Notes: a model not told the origin generated them from the letters alone. Numbered from the stretch's first letter, positions 24,473-34,428 are shown. The stretch: DNA of 48,476 bases from an uncultured Lachnospiraceae bacterium (GCA_902793995.1 CADBFP010000013.1:1-48476), one strand, 5' to 3'. Numbers and translations are program-made.

Positions 24473-24943
24473 CTAAACACTTTCTTTTTGTTGCAGTTCC
24501 CTGTTCTTTTTTTCGATTTCTTCAATCTGGCCAACCCGTCGGGCATGGCGGCCGCCTAAAAACTCCGCCTCCAGGAAAGCATCCACGATATTTTTGGCGG
24601 TATCCGGCCCCACAATCCGGGCGCCGAAGGCAATGATTTGGGCATGGTTATGCTGCCGGGCCAGACGGGCGGTGAGCGGTTCCGAGCAAACCGCTGCCCG
24701 GATGCCGGGCACTTTGTTGGCCGCCAGGGAGATGCCCACCCCGGTGCCGCAAATCAGAATGCCTCGCTCTGCCTGTCCCTCCGCAAGGGCCCGGGCCACC
24801 TTCTCTCCATACAAAGGATAATCACAGCTTTCCGGGGAAAAGGTGCCGTAATCCTTGACTTCGTGCCCCTTCTCCGCCAAATAGGCCTTTATGTCTTCTT
24901 TCATGGTAAATGCCGCGTGATCGCAGCCGATGGCGATAATCAT
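24473..24943 (-). CDS. rpiB: Ribose-5-phosphate isomerase B / LacAB-type isomerase
   Basis: 156 aa. C65 in ICGTGVGIS and H98 in QHNHAQI are the active-site residues of RpiB; DHAAF (8-12) binds the phosphate. Cys at 65 supports the RpiB class (ribose-5-phosphate to ribulose-5-phosphate in the pentose phosphate pathway), though allose-6-phosphate and galactose-type isomerases share the fold. The C-terminus ends in a charged coil (QIEEIEKKNRELQQKE). Monocistronic; a MuiA-like gene is divergent. Confidence 0.92.
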   Translation of the reverse strand: MIIAIGCDHAAFTMKEDIKAYLAEKGHEVKDYGTFSPESCDYPLYGEKVARALAEGQAERGILICGTGVGISLAANKVPGIRAAVCSEPLTARLARQHNHAQIIAFGARIVGPDTAKNIVDAFLEAEFLGGRHARRVGQIEEIEKKNRELQQKESV

Positions 24944-25027
24944 GTCAAAACTCCTGATGGTTTTTCCCGATTATACCCCATCCTTGCCCGGCTTTCAATT
25001 CCTCCTTTTACTTTTCCGCAACTTTGG

Positions 25028-25033
25028 TATAAT
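25028..25033 (+). promoter_or_regulatory. Extended -10 of the MuiA-like gene
   Basis: TATAAT preceded by TTTGG, about 43 nt before the start codon at 25076. No good -35 was found at the expected distance. Confidence 0.45.
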
Positions 25034-25075
25034 AGAAAAAAAACAGGCGGCCCGCCCGCAGGAAAGGACACAAAA

Positions 25076-26587
25076 ATGATTCAAACCAAAATCAGCGCTG
25101 TTTCCGTATATCGCTCCGGCTGTGTCATCAGCCGGGAAACCAAAGTCTGTCTGCAGGAAGGCTTTCAAAGCCTGAAACTGCTGGGGCCCGGCCCGGGCGC
25201 CGATGCGGAAAGCCTCCGTCTCAGCGTGCCAGAGGGAGTCCAGGGCGCTCATGTGCAGCTGGCATATCTGAGGGAAGAGGAGAAAGCAGAACTTCTGGAG
25301 GTGTTGCAAAAGAAAATAGGCCGGCTGGCCCGCCGGCTGGACAATCTGGACGAACAGATTGCCCTTTGGAGGACCAATGCGGATTTCAGCGGAAAAGACA
25401 ATATCTCCATTCAGGAAATGACGGATTTTCTGGAAGGGCTTCCTGCCCGGCTGGAAGAGCTGGAGGAAGGACGGGAGTCCCTGCGGGAGGAAAAAGCCCG
25501 GCTGGAAAAAGAGCTGGCAGCGCAGGCTAAGCGCCTGGAGTTTCCTTATGTCAGCGTGGACCTGGTGGCGGTTGCCGCCGGAGAATATCCCCTGGAGCTG
25601 AAATATAAAGACAGTGCCGCCGCCTGGGGGCCCAGCTACGAACTCCATGCCCGGGAAGAGGAATCCGGCAGGCTTTTATTGCGGCTCAGGGCCCAGATTG
25701 CCCAGGATACGGGGGAAGACTGGTCTCGGGTAAAACTGCAGCTTTTATCCGGCAATCCGGCTATTTCCGGAACCATCCCCCAGCTATACCCTCAGACGCT
25801 GCACTTCTACGAGCCGCCCCGGATGCTGGCCAAAGCCGCCATGGCGGGGGCAGGCGCCATGATGGACATGGCCGCCCCCATGATGAGGGAGGAGGCGGAG
25901 GAAAACGGCATGGCCAGGTCTGCAGCATCAAAATTCGAGATGTCCCAGGTCATAGCCGATTCCGGCCGGACCATTCAGGGGGATACCATGACAGAGTATG
26001 AACTGACGGGTCTGTGGGACATCCGGGACGGCCAAAGCATCCTTTGCGATATCCGCAGCGATGAGATTCCCTGCCGCTATCAGGTGGTGGCCGTGCCCCG
26101 TTTTACCGAGGAAGCCTACCTTTCCGCCGAAGTCAAAACCGCGGATCTGGAGGAAATGCAGCAGGTGGAGGCCGCGGTTTACCTGAAGGGGAACTTCGCC
26201 GGCCGGGTATTCCTACAGCCGGATATGACGGAGGAGACCTACTACCTGTCCCTGGGGGTCGATGAAACGGTGAAAGCCAAGCGGACGCAGAAGAAGAAAT
26301 ATACCTCCCAGGTCCTGCTGAAAGGACAGAAAAAGACGGAATATGAGTTTGAAATAGCCGTCAGTTCCCGGAAGCCCAAAGCCTGCAGCCTGCTGATCAA
26401 AGATCAGATTCCGGTGACGGAAGAAAAGAGCATCCAGGTGGATGTGCAGAATCTCTCCGGCGGGGAAGCGGAGGAAGAAACGGGCATCATCAAGTGGGAT
26501 CTGACTTTGCAGCCCGGAGAAAGCAGGACGCTGAATCTGGCTTACTCCGTGGCCTGGCCGAAGGATAAGCAGATTACAGGTTTCTGA
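25076..26587 (+). CDS. MuiA-like DUF4139 protein
   Basis: 503 aa from the ATG at 25076 (AGGAAAGGA upstream); a much longer frame that starts at 24638 is rejected since it overlaps rpiB and the promoter. Residues 1-60 match the DUF4140 N-terminal part (SAVSVYRSGCVISRE), then a coiled coil at about 75-160. The DUF4139 part follows (LKYKDSAAAWGPSYEL, DTGEDWSRVKLQLLSGNP) and ends in a beta-rich C-terminus. An Ala/Met-rich insert (AKAAMAGAGAMMDMAAPMM) interrupts it. MuiA blocks mucoidy in Gram-negative bacteria; the mechanism is unknown. The C-terminal half shows a transport-related beta structure only. Function here unknown. Confidence 0.82.
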   Translation: MIQTKISAVSVYRSGCVISRETKVCLQEGFQSLKLLGPGPGADAESLRLSVPEGVQGAHVQLAYLREEEKAELLEVLQKKIGRLARRLDNLDEQIALWRTNADFSGKDNISIQEMTDFLEGLPARLEELEEGRESLREEKARLEKELAAQAKRLEFPYVSVDLVAVAAGEYPLELKYKDSAAAWGPSYELHAREEESGRLLLRLRAQIAQDTGEDWSRVKLQLLSGNPAISGTIPQLYPQTLHFYEPPRMLAKAAMAGAGAMMDMAAPMMREEAEENGMARSAASKFEMSQVIADSGRTIQGDTMTEYELTGLWDIRDGQSILCDIRSDEIPCRYQVVAVPRFTEEAYLSAEVKTADLEEMQQVEAAVYLKGNFAGRVFLQPDMTEETYYLSLGVDETVKAKRTQKKKYTSQVLLKGQKKTEYEFEIAVSSRKPKACSLLIKDQIPVTEEKSIQVDVQNLSGGEAEEETGIIKWDLTLQPGESRTLNLAYSVAWPKDKQITGF

Positions 26588-26697
26588 TCACCACGCACAG
26601 CTTCGTGCTGCGCACTCCCGCTGTGCTGCCCTCATTCGGATTCCGCGGAGCCCCTGCCCCTGCTGCATCCTCATGAGGGGCGCGGCTTAAATCGTCA
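26588..26697. other. Spacer between MuiA-like gene and terminator
   Basis: About 110 nt of GC-rich sequence with GCACAGC/GCTGTGC-type hairpins (ACGCACAGCTTCGTGCTG). No open frame with a ribosome site. It may be a further member of the intergenic repeat set. Confidence 0.35.
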
Positions 26698-26734
26698 AGA
26701 GGCCGCTCTGTGCAAGCACAGGCGGCCTCTTTTC
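26698..26734. terminator. Bidirectional terminator between MuiA-like gene and groEL
   Basis: GAGGCCGC-t-CTGTG pairs with CACAG-g-CGGCCTC around a CAAG loop, with TTTT on the plus side and TTG/GAC on the other. It separates the two convergent genes. Confidence 0.8.
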
Positions 26735-26752
26735 CTCATTATCCGCTGGTGA

Positions 26753-28390
<1,638 letters not shown>

Positions 28391-28393
28391 TTA

Positions 28394-28681
28394 TTATTCT
28401 ACCACGGCCAGGATATCGCTCTGCTTAACGATGATATACTCTTCCCCGTCCAGCTTCACTTCCGTGCCGGCATACTTGCTGTAAATAACCTTCTGTCCGG
28501 TCTTCACTTCCATCTTAACCTTGTTGCCTTCTTTGTCCAGGCCGCCGGGTCCTACGGCAATCACCTCCGCCGTCTGGGGCTTTTCCTGGGCACTGCCCGG
28601 CAGCACGATGCCGCTCTTGGTCATCTCTTCCGCTTCCACCTGCTTTAAGACCACCCGGTCCGCTAAAGGAATCAGCTTCAT
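28394..28681 (-). CDS. groES: Co-chaperonin GroES
   Basis: 95 aa, normal length. LIPLADRVVLKQVEAEE opens the domain, the mobile loop is TKSGIVLPGSAQEKPQTAEV, and IVKQSDILAVVE closes it. It caps GroEL. Ribosome site GAGGAGG. First gene of the groES-groEL operon, with the CIRCE operator 34 nt upstream of its start. Confidence 0.98.
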   Translation of the reverse strand: MKLIPLADRVVLKQVEAEEMTKSGIVLPGSAQEKPQTAEVIAVGPGGLDKEGNKVKMEVKTGQKVIYSKYAGTEVKLDGEEYIIVKQSDILAVVE

Positions 28682-28714
28682 CTTATATTTTCCTCCTCAA
28701 AAGATTTCAATTTG

Positions 28715-28741
28715 TTAGCACTCTTTTTTATTGAGTGCTAA
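28715..28741 (-). promoter_or_regulatory. CIRCE operator (HrcA site)
   Basis: TTAGCACTC (28715-28723), nine-base spacer, GAGTGCTAA (28733-28741): a perfect match to the CIRCE inverted repeat. HrcA repressor binds here and represses groESL at normal temperature. It lies just downstream of the -10 box. Confidence 0.97.
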
Positions 28742-28745
28742 ATGC

Positions 28746-28773
28746 ATTATAACGCATCTTTTCCAAAATGCAA
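28746..28773 (-). promoter_or_regulatory. groESL promoter
   Basis: TTGCAT (28768-28773), 16-nt spacer, TATAAT (28746-28751), directly in front of the CIRCE operator. Confidence 0.8.
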
Positions 28774-28925
28774 GCCCCTTTTTTGCACTTTTTTCCGGAA
28801 TAGCCCCTTTCTTTTTCTCCTCTCCGCCCCTTTACAATCCCGCCGGAGTCCGCTACAATCAGGCTGTAACATAAACAAAACGCTTTCAGCGTCCCCTATG
28901 ACACATGCTAAAAGGAGGTGCCGCA

Positions 28926-29423
28926 ATGGGTAAAAGCAACACACTGGCAGCCATGATCGCCGGAGCCGCTATGGCGGGCGGTCTCATGTACTTAAAGAAA
29001 CTGAACGAAACGCAGTCCAAGCCTGCCCCGGGCAGCGTGGATGCGGAACTGAATGATCTGAAAAGAGAGCATCCCGAGACAGCATCCTGGCACGCCACCT
29101 ACACGATTGACGGGGAGGAAGTCAGTGCCGAGGAACTGAAGGCCCGCTTCAAGGAAGAGACCGCCAAAGCGGTGGAAAACTTCCGGGCAGACGCCAAGGT
29201 GGCCTCCGATGAAATCCTGACCGGCCTGAAAAAGGCCATGGTAGATATGAAAGCCGCAGTGGATGGCGCCCGGAAAGCAGCAGCGGATCGCCGGGCCGCC
29301 GTGGATGCGGAGTTCAAGAAGGAGGCGGCCTGCTGCTGCGAAGAGACAAAAGAGGAAGGCTCCTGCTGCTGTGAAGAAGCAAAAGAGGAAGGTTCCTGCT
29401 GCTGCGAGGAGAACAAGGAGTAA
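28926..29423 (+). CDS. Small protein with CCC-repeat cysteine tail
   Basis: 165 aa from the ATG at 28926 (AAGGAGG 7 nt upstream). A short hydrophobic N-terminus (LAAMIAGAAMAGGLMYL, about 5-21) could be a membrane anchor or a signal-like helix. The middle is helical and charged, Ala/Lys/Asp-rich, and probably a coiled coil (KKAMVDMKAAVDGARKAAADR). The last ~30 residues are three units starting with CCCEE: CCCEETKEEGS, CCCEEAKEEGS, CCCEENKE, nine Cys in all. The unit spacing is 33 nt and the DNA copies are nearly identical, so this is a recent tandem expansion. Metal or cluster binding is plausible. Family not recognised. It is divergent from groESL. Confidence 0.8.
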   Translation: MGKSNTLAAMIAGAAMAGGLMYLKKLNETQSKPAPGSVDAELNDLKREHPETASWHATYTIDGEEVSAEELKARFKEETAKAVENFRADAKVASDEILTGLKKAMVDMKAAVDGARKAAADRRAAVDAEFKKEAACCCEETKEEGSCCCEEAKEEGSCCCEENKE

Positions 29424-29437
29424 ATTTCATCCTCACA

Positions 29438-29475
29438 GTGTCATCCTGAGCGAGCACAGCAAGTCGAAGGATCTT
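29438..29475 (+). repeat. REP-like half-element (TGTCATCCTGAGCGA)
   Basis: Begins 15 nt behind the CCC-repeat gene and matches the right arm of the palindrome at 3119-3189. Confidence 0.65.
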
Positions 29476-29484
29476 ACAATCAGG

Positions 29485-29503
29485 GGGCGGCCATTGGCCG
29501 CCC
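29485..29503 (+). terminator. Terminator of the CCC-repeat gene
   Basis: GGGCGGCC-ATT-GGCCGCCC stem, followed by TT. The right half, ATTGGCCGCCC, occurs again at 39169-39179, at the other end of the island. Confidence 0.65.
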
Positions 29504-29551
29504 TTCAGTTAAGATAGTTTTAGCGTCTTTACACGGACGGCATGGCATTTG

Positions 29552-29656
29552 TCATGCCATCTGCTGCTTCATCAATTCATCGAGCGGACTAAAATCGACC
29601 AGATCGTACTCCGTGTTGGTGCCCTGACGGCGCTTGCAGCTGCTCTTGTCCAGCAC
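29552..29656 (-). pseudogene. Orphan 34-codon reading frame, possible C-terminal remnant
   Basis: A frame from GTG at 29656 to TGA at 29552 encodes VLDKSSCKRRQGTNTEYDL and ends SPLDELMKQQMA. The composition is protein-like (coherent charge pattern, no odd bias), but an in-frame stop lies just upstream and no ribosome site is seen. It stands at the left edge of the type I island, where a gene could have been cut by insertion. Family not recognised. The rest of the gap 29504-29673 holds an ATGGCA/TGCCAT inverted repeat and nothing else I can name. Confidence 0.3.
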
Positions 29657-29673
29657 TCCCAATTATGAATATA

Positions 29674-30387
29674 TCAAATTCCCAAGACGAACTCATAGTC
29701 GAGTTGTTTTTTTCTCTCTTGCCAGTCAGGCATATGCACCGTTAAGAGGTCGTAGAAATCTTTGTTGTGATATGGATAAAGAAAATGAATCATTTCATGC
29801 AAGATAACATATTCAACACATGGCACACTTGCTTTGTATAAATAGTAGTTCAAGTTTATGTTTGCATTTTTTCGGCTGCAACTCCCCCACAAAGTACTCA
29901 TCTTCTTGACGCAAACTTTCGGCATCTCAATGCCATGCTTCTTGATAATTGGATAAAGCCGTTCTACAACTTCCTGAAAATAAAGCCGTGATGATTGCTG
30001 CCACCAGTTGTTCACCTGGCGGTCTATTTTCTGCTGCTCTTTTTCATATGTCAGCACTTTTAAAATACCGTCTTCAACTATAATCTGTTTTTTGCTGGAT
30101 GGAGAAACTTCAACCGTCAATTGCCTTCCCAAGATTCTTGTCGATGTCCCTGAAGAAAAGTGTTCTTCTTTCTCGATTGCTTTTGTTCGGGCAAAAATGT
30201 CAAGCTTCTCTTCAATCCAAGAAGTCTTGTCCGTTAAGTATTCTTCAATCCAGTCCTTCGGGGTGTCTTGAGGAACTGATAAACGAATCTCCCCGGACGG
30301 AAAGACCTTTAGTCTGACCTGCTTCATCTTTTTCAGTGAAACTTTGACCGGATAGTCTTTCATTTTTATAGTCACATAGAACGCCAT
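29674..30387 (-). CDS. YgjP-like M48-related metallopeptidase
   Basis: 237 aa. HEMIHFLYPYHNKDFY (zinc motif HExxH plus third His) follows the conserved WGSCSRKNANINLNYYL segment, the signature of the YgjP (DUF45) family. These genes are very often attached to type I restriction loci; a protease or HsdR-handling role is guessed, not shown. It starts 2 nt behind the HsdR stop codon and so is the last gene of the operon. The gene is clearly more AT-rich than its neighbours outside the island. Confidence 0.9.
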   Translation of the reverse strand: MAFYVTIKMKDYPVKVSLKKMKQVRLKVFPSGEIRLSVPQDTPKDWIEEYLTDKTSWIEEKLDIFARTKAIEKEEHFSSGTSTRILGRQLTVEVSPSSKKQIIVEDGILKVLTYEKEQQKIDRQVNNWWQQSSRLYFQEVVERLYPIIKKHGIEMPKVCVKKMSTLWGSCSRKNANINLNYYLYKASVPCVEYVILHEMIHFLYPYHNKDFYDLLTVHMPDWQERKKQLDYEFVLGI

Positions 30388-30389
30388 CT

Positions 30390-33300
30390 TCAGTACCTGC
30401 TCATTGCGGTCTTAATGATGCTTTCAATCATCAAGTCCATTTTCTCCACTTGCAGATTTATGCCAAACTCATCGCAGAAATCCCATAGTAGATCTTCGAC
30501 TGCCTGGTTCATCTTTTTATGAATAGGGATGCTTGTTCTCCAGTCAACCCGAGCAAGAGCCTGAACTTCTTGCTTAATATTCAGGGCCAGATTCCCCAGT
30601 CCTTCTTCGTAGTCAAGAGTTTCTTCACCCTGCTGCTTAAGAACATCGCTGAAAGCGCCGTAGAACGCTTTTGCATCGCTGTCATTCATAATAGCAGAGG
30701 GATATGAGTGCCCGGTAAAGCCCTGCCGCAGATCCTCTGCCATTTTTCTCATGCTTTCCAGATACAAGTTCTCATCACGAAACTGGCGATATGCTGCAAT
30801 TGTCTCTCGAATCCGTTCGGAAAAACGCTTGTATAGTAAGGGATCCTCGTATCTGCGAGACTCCAGTTCCGATACAATTCGCGTGTGGATATAGGCAGCT
30901 TTTGCTTTCTGACCTTCCACCTCTTCAAGCTGTTTATCCATGGCCGCCTTGTCATGAAGAGCAATCGGCTCCACAACCATTTCAACCGGTTCAGACGTGA
31001 CAAAGGTATTCAGCAGGTTTCGGATTCCGTCTTCGTATTTGCTGAAATCGACCTTCTCCGCAAAGACCATCATCAACGCCGAGCGCAGTTTCTGGAAGAA
31101 AAGAAGATCTGCCTTGTATTTTTGCATTTCTTCAAATCCGATACTCTGATAAAGCGAATAGTCCGCCATAGCAAGACTCATCATTTTTGAGAATGCTGCA
31201 AGTTTTTCATAGAACTCTTTGCGAAGCTTTTCGTTTTCTTCCGAGTCTTCTTTATCGAAAAAAGCGACCCAGGCACGGGGGTTGTTTTGATCGAAGGTCG
31301 TCTCGCCAAAAAAACCCCAAAGAGCGGTGTGCGCTAGCTTTAGCTTTTCTTTTCCCTCGGCAGCGGTCTCAAGTGCTCCCGCAATATCCGTCGGATCAAA
31401 ACCGGAGAAGCCGGATTCATCATCGCTGTACATCTCAAGGGCACAATTCAGATTTCCAAAAAGCCCCCAATAGTCAACGATTAAACCAAAATCCTTGCCT
31501 GCTGCAATTCGATTTACACGGGCAATGGCTTGGAGAAGTGTATGTTCTTTCATTGGCTTGTCAACGTACAGCACCCCGAGAGATGGTGCGTCAAAGCCGG
31601 TCAACAGCATACTTTGCACGATGACAATATCAACATCTTCGCCGCCGATGATATTGTTCTTTACATACTCTTCGTAGTCGTCATATTTGCTTCCGAAGCG
31701 AGGCTCAACCTCGCTCTTAAAGAAGTCGCGGATAATGGCTTTGTCGCTGCTGGTTACACCTCCTTCATCACCTTCGGAGGAGACGGACTCGTCACAGATT
31801 AACGCCGCGGCATGAACACCGCCGATTCCGTTGATAGCCCGCTCCAACTTCACCGCTGTAGCTCGCGTGGAAACCGCGGCCATAGCCTTGAAACCGCGTG
31901 GCTGGCAATAGCTGAGGAAGTGCTCGTGGATGTCAAAAGCAATCATGGACAGCCTCTGCTCCGTTTGCGAGAGTTTCATGAAGGTGCTCCACTTTTTGCG
32001 CATATCTTCTTTTTGCGGCTCCGTCAACGGTGCAAGAATACCTTTCAGATAGTCGTCAATCCGGTCGCTGCTGACTTTCTGTGGGATGACCCGTCCGTCA
32101 TAGACCAGCGGGACGATCACGCCATCACGAATGCCGTCTTCAAAGCGATATGAGTTCCCGATGCGCTGGCCGAACTTCAAATAGGTGTTTGTTTGATCCT
32201 TTTTGAGAAGCGGCGTCCCCGTGAAACCGATCTTGAACGCATTCGGCAGGACGTCGTTCATCATATTGTGGAATTCTCCGGTGTGGGAGCGGTGACTCTC
32301 GTCAATTAGAAGAAAGATATTCTCATCCGGGATTCTTGTCCGAGATTTTGCCGCCGTCTCAAACTTGTTGATTGTAGTGGCAATGATGGTATTTCCTTGA
32401 TCTTTCAACAAACTGACCAAGCCGCGGCCGGTAGTTGCCTCTGCCGGGTCCATCCCCGTATGGACGAAGTTGTCCCGGAGCTGTTTAATCAGGTTCAGCC
32501 GGTCACAGACCAGTACAAAGCGAGGATTCTTGATCTTCTCGTCTGCGAGGATCCGCTTGACCAGCATGACCATGGTCAGAGATTTGCCGCTGCCCTGCGT
32601 ATGCCAGATGACGCCGCCGCGGTTCATGCAGCCATCCTCGCCGTGAATCCTACGCATGGTGTTTTCCACGCCGAAGAACTGCTGATAGCGGGCAATCTTT
32701 TTTACTCCGCTGTCATAGAGTATGAAGAAGCGCACGAGATTCAGTAGCCGCTGCTTGGACAGCATGGAGACAATCACCTTGTCCTGTTCGGTGATATGCC
32801 CGTCGTCTACATACCGTTTTGCCGCGTCTTCCTGCCACTGCACGTTTTCCTCGTGCCATCTGCAGTAGAATTCCTTCGATGTTCCGGCCGTGCCGTATTT
32901 CACCGTTTCCGGGTTCATTGCCATTACAAGCTGCGTAAACTTGAAAAGCCGGGGAATATAGTCCGGCTTCCAGTTGCGGACGTTCTGCTTGACGCCTTCT
33001 TCCACATCCACGCTGGACTTTTTGCACTCGATCACCACAAGCGGGATACCGTTTACGAAAAGCACAATATCCGGGCGGGCATATTTGCCGTTGGTGCGTT
33101 CCACAGAAAACTCGTCCGTCACCTGCCAGATATTGTTTTCCGGGTGCTCCCAATCGATGTAGGAAATATCAAAGGACTGCATGTTGCCGTCGTAAAGATG
33201 GACGTCACAGCTCTTTCCGTAAATCAGCCTGTCATAGATCACCTTGCTGGCAAACATCAGCCCGCGGTCGAGCTGAACATCCAGCTCGCGGATTGCATCG

Positions 33301-33521
33301 CCGATGGCCTCATCGGGAAACGGGGTCTGCTTGCCGCGATAGATAAACGACTGCGATGCGAGAAACTCCCGCATGACATCCGGAAAAAGTACATGCGAAA
33401 GATGGCCGCGCTTCTGCTCGGCCTCTGCACGCGGAATATACTGGTACCCCATCGCCTGTAATTCTTTCAGGGCTCTGTCCTGCGACTCCGGGCGCTCATT
33501 GAAAATCAAATGATTTGGCAT
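30390..33521 (-). CDS. hsdR: Type I restriction enzyme HsdR (motor and endonuclease subunit)
   Basis: 1043 aa. The nuclease core RPDIVLF...VVIECKKS (PD-ExK fold) lies near residue 150-170. The translocase has Walker A TQGSGKSLTM (about 308-317), DEAH-box IDESHRS, and the helicase motif IARVNRI. It cuts DNA after translocation when the site bound by HsdM and HsdS is unmodified. No frameshift or lost motif is visible, so it should be active. The small DUF2188 and beta-flower genes lie between it and the HsdS gene. The gene is in the same operon direction as hsdM and hsdS. Confidence 0.97.
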   Translation of the reverse strand: MPNHLIFNERPESQDRALKELQAMGYQYIPRAEAEQKRGHLSHVLFPDVMREFLASQSFIYRGKQTPFPDEAIGDAIRELDVQLDRGLMFASKVIYDRLIYGKSCDVHLYDGNMQSFDISYIDWEHPENNIWQVTDEFSVERTNGKYARPDIVLFVNGIPLVVIECKKSSVDVEEGVKQNVRNWKPDYIPRLFKFTQLVMAMNPETVKYGTAGTSKEFYCRWHEENVQWQEDAAKRYVDDGHITEQDKVIVSMLSKQRLLNLVRFFILYDSGVKKIARYQQFFGVENTMRRIHGEDGCMNRGGVIWHTQGSGKSLTMVMLVKRILADEKIKNPRFVLVCDRLNLIKQLRDNFVHTGMDPAEATTGRGLVSLLKDQGNTIIATTINKFETAAKSRTRIPDENIFLLIDESHRSHTGEFHNMMNDVLPNAFKIGFTGTPLLKKDQTNTYLKFGQRIGNSYRFEDGIRDGVIVPLVYDGRVIPQKVSSDRIDDYLKGILAPLTEPQKEDMRKKWSTFMKLSQTEQRLSMIAFDIHEHFLSYCQPRGFKAMAAVSTRATAVKLERAINGIGGVHAAALICDESVSSEGDEGGVTSSDKAIIRDFFKSEVEPRFGSKYDDYEEYVKNNIIGGEDVDIVIVQSMLLTGFDAPSLGVLYVDKPMKEHTLLQAIARVNRIAAGKDFGLIVDYWGLFGNLNCALEMYSDDESGFSGFDPTDIAGALETAAEGKEKLKLAHTALWGFFGETTFDQNNPRAWVAFFDKEDSEENEKLRKEFYEKLAAFSKMMSLAMADYSLYQSIGFEEMQKYKADLLFFQKLRSALMMVFAEKVDFSKYEDGIRNLLNTFVTSEPVEMVVEPIALHDKAAMDKQLEEVEGQKAKAAYIHTRIVSELESRRYEDPLLYKRFSERIRETIAAYRQFRDENLYLESMRKMAEDLRQGFTGHSYPSAIMNDSDAKAFYGAFSDVLKQQGEETLDYEEGLGNLALNIKQEVQALARVDWRTSIPIHKKMNQAVEDLLWDFCDEFGINLQVEKMDLMIESIIKTAMSRY

Positions 33522-33594
33522 GATGCTCTCCTCCGGTTTGAATAAGTAAGAGGCACAGCGGGGCTGTTTAAAGACCCCGCCGGCCTGATGTTTG

Positions 33595-33828
33595 TTATTT
33601 TCTGTCCTTCGGCGGACAAGGGTCGTTTCCGTGACTGTCCGGGCGTTGGATTACTCCGTCCCTACGGTGCGGGATCAGCTCGGTTCCCTGGTTGATACTC
33701 ATTCTGCGCCCTGCCTCCATGGCCTCTTTTTTGGTGTCGTAGTGGCCACTGACTCGCTTGGCGTTTTCGCGTTTGACGTCCCACCCTCCATTCGGGTTAG
33801 GGACAACATGATGTTCTTTTCTTGACAT
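33595..33828 (-). CDS. DUF2188 domain protein
   Basis: 77 aa. HHVVPNPNGGWDVKRENAKR (a beta hairpin) and SGHYDTKKEAMEAGRRMS (helix) match the DUF2188 fold, which occurs as a single small domain in many genomes and has no assigned function. The tail is charged (DGVIQRPDSHGNDPCPP). The ATG at 33828 follows AAAGGTAAGCGGAA. The gene lies 73 nt before hsdR. Adjacency to a nuclease suggests a regulatory or anti-phage accessory, but this is inference. Confidence 0.75.
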   Translation of the reverse strand: MSRKEHHVVPNPNGGWDVKRENAKRVSGHYDTKKEAMEAGRRMSINQGTELIPHRRDGVIQRPDSHGNDPCPPKDRK

Positions 33829-33844
33829 TTCCGCTTACCTTTCT

Positions 33845-33881
33845 CTTGACGATTGTCAAGCCGGCGTGCTAAACTTAGCAC
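33845..33881. repeat. Two adjacent inverted repeats before the DUF2188 gene
   Basis: CTTGAC-GATT-GTCAAG (33845-33860) and GTGCTAA-AC-TTAGCAC (33866-33881) lie 5 nt apart. Both are perfect. They sit just upstream of the DUF2188 start and could be operator sites or RNA hairpins. No T tract follows, so they are not typical terminators. Confidence 0.6.
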
Positions 33882-33945
33882 ATAAATTTGTGGATGCTTT
33901 CCCGTCTGCTTATTTGATCGAATGCTTGGACTGTTGCCGCAGTTT

Positions 33946-33972
33946 AAGCGTTCTTTTTTTGCGCCATCATAG
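33946..33972 (-). CDS. Possible 8-codon leader peptide
   Basis: An ATG ATG frame (about 33972) reads MMAQKKNA and stops. It is preceded by a textbook ribosome site AAAGGAGGT 7 nt upstream, better than that of the DUF2188 gene 120 nt downstream. It may be a leader peptide for hsdR-side expression or a remnant. Two inverted repeats follow it. Confidence 0.35.
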
Positions 33973-33999
33973 GCCCCACCTCCTTTGCACTGCAAATCA

Positions 34000-34356
34000 T
34001 TACTGAGCGAAAAACTGCGTCCCGGATAAAGGCGACCATGAAAGGCTATTCACTGCTCGAAGATGCTTTATCTCTCTAATGCTCTTAATAGGTTTGAGTT
34101 GCTTGAGACTTTTGAGCGGGCGAAGCTCTTTCAACGGCTTCAGCGGGCCAGAACCAGAGGCATTTTCTGAGAAGAATACGCAAGCGCCATTCAAATCTCG
34201 AACCCATCCTTTATCAAACCACCCGAGATGCTTGCCGTTAAACCCATAAACTGCGTTCTCCACAAAATAGGCGACTGCTTCGCCTGTGAACAGATAAACG
34301 TGGATCTCATCTTCTGAATACGCTATCGGCTTTCCATTGAGGTCATAAAACGTCAT
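34000..34356 (-). CDS. 4-fold beta-flower protein
   Basis: 118 aa from the ATG at 34356 (AGGAGG 8 nt upstream); the longer frame lacks this site. The N-terminal half has four short beta units, each with an aromatic and G pattern: FYDLNGKPIAY, HVYLFTGEAVAY, AVYGFNGKHLGWF, GWVRDLNGACVFF. The C-terminal half is a run of four-residue repeats (LKPLKELRPLKSLKQLKPIK), positively charged, ending SLSWSPLSG. This matches the 4-fold beta flower family. Function unknown. Within the operon it lies between hsdS and DUF2188. Confidence 0.8.
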   Translation of the reverse strand: MTFYDLNGKPIAYSEDEIHVYLFTGEAVAYFVENAVYGFNGKHLGWFDKGWVRDLNGACVFFSENASGSGPLKPLKELRPLKSLKQLKPIKSIREIKHLRAVNSLSWSPLSGTQFFAQ

Positions 34357-34428
34357 TGCTTTCACCTCCTTTCTTTTTAGGTCGAATGATCTGCTGCTAC
34401 ACAAATGTGTTCCGCAACAGGCAAGCTC

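Noticed and set aside
24638-25075. Longer N-terminus for the MuiA-like protein
   Set aside because: It would overlap rpiB on the opposite strand and include the promoter at 25028; the ATG at 25076 has a ribosome site.
33699-33995. 98-codon frame overlapping the DUF2188 gene
   Set aside because: Different frame from DUF2188, no ribosome site, low-complexity and Cys-poor composition; DUF2188 is the better-supported gene.
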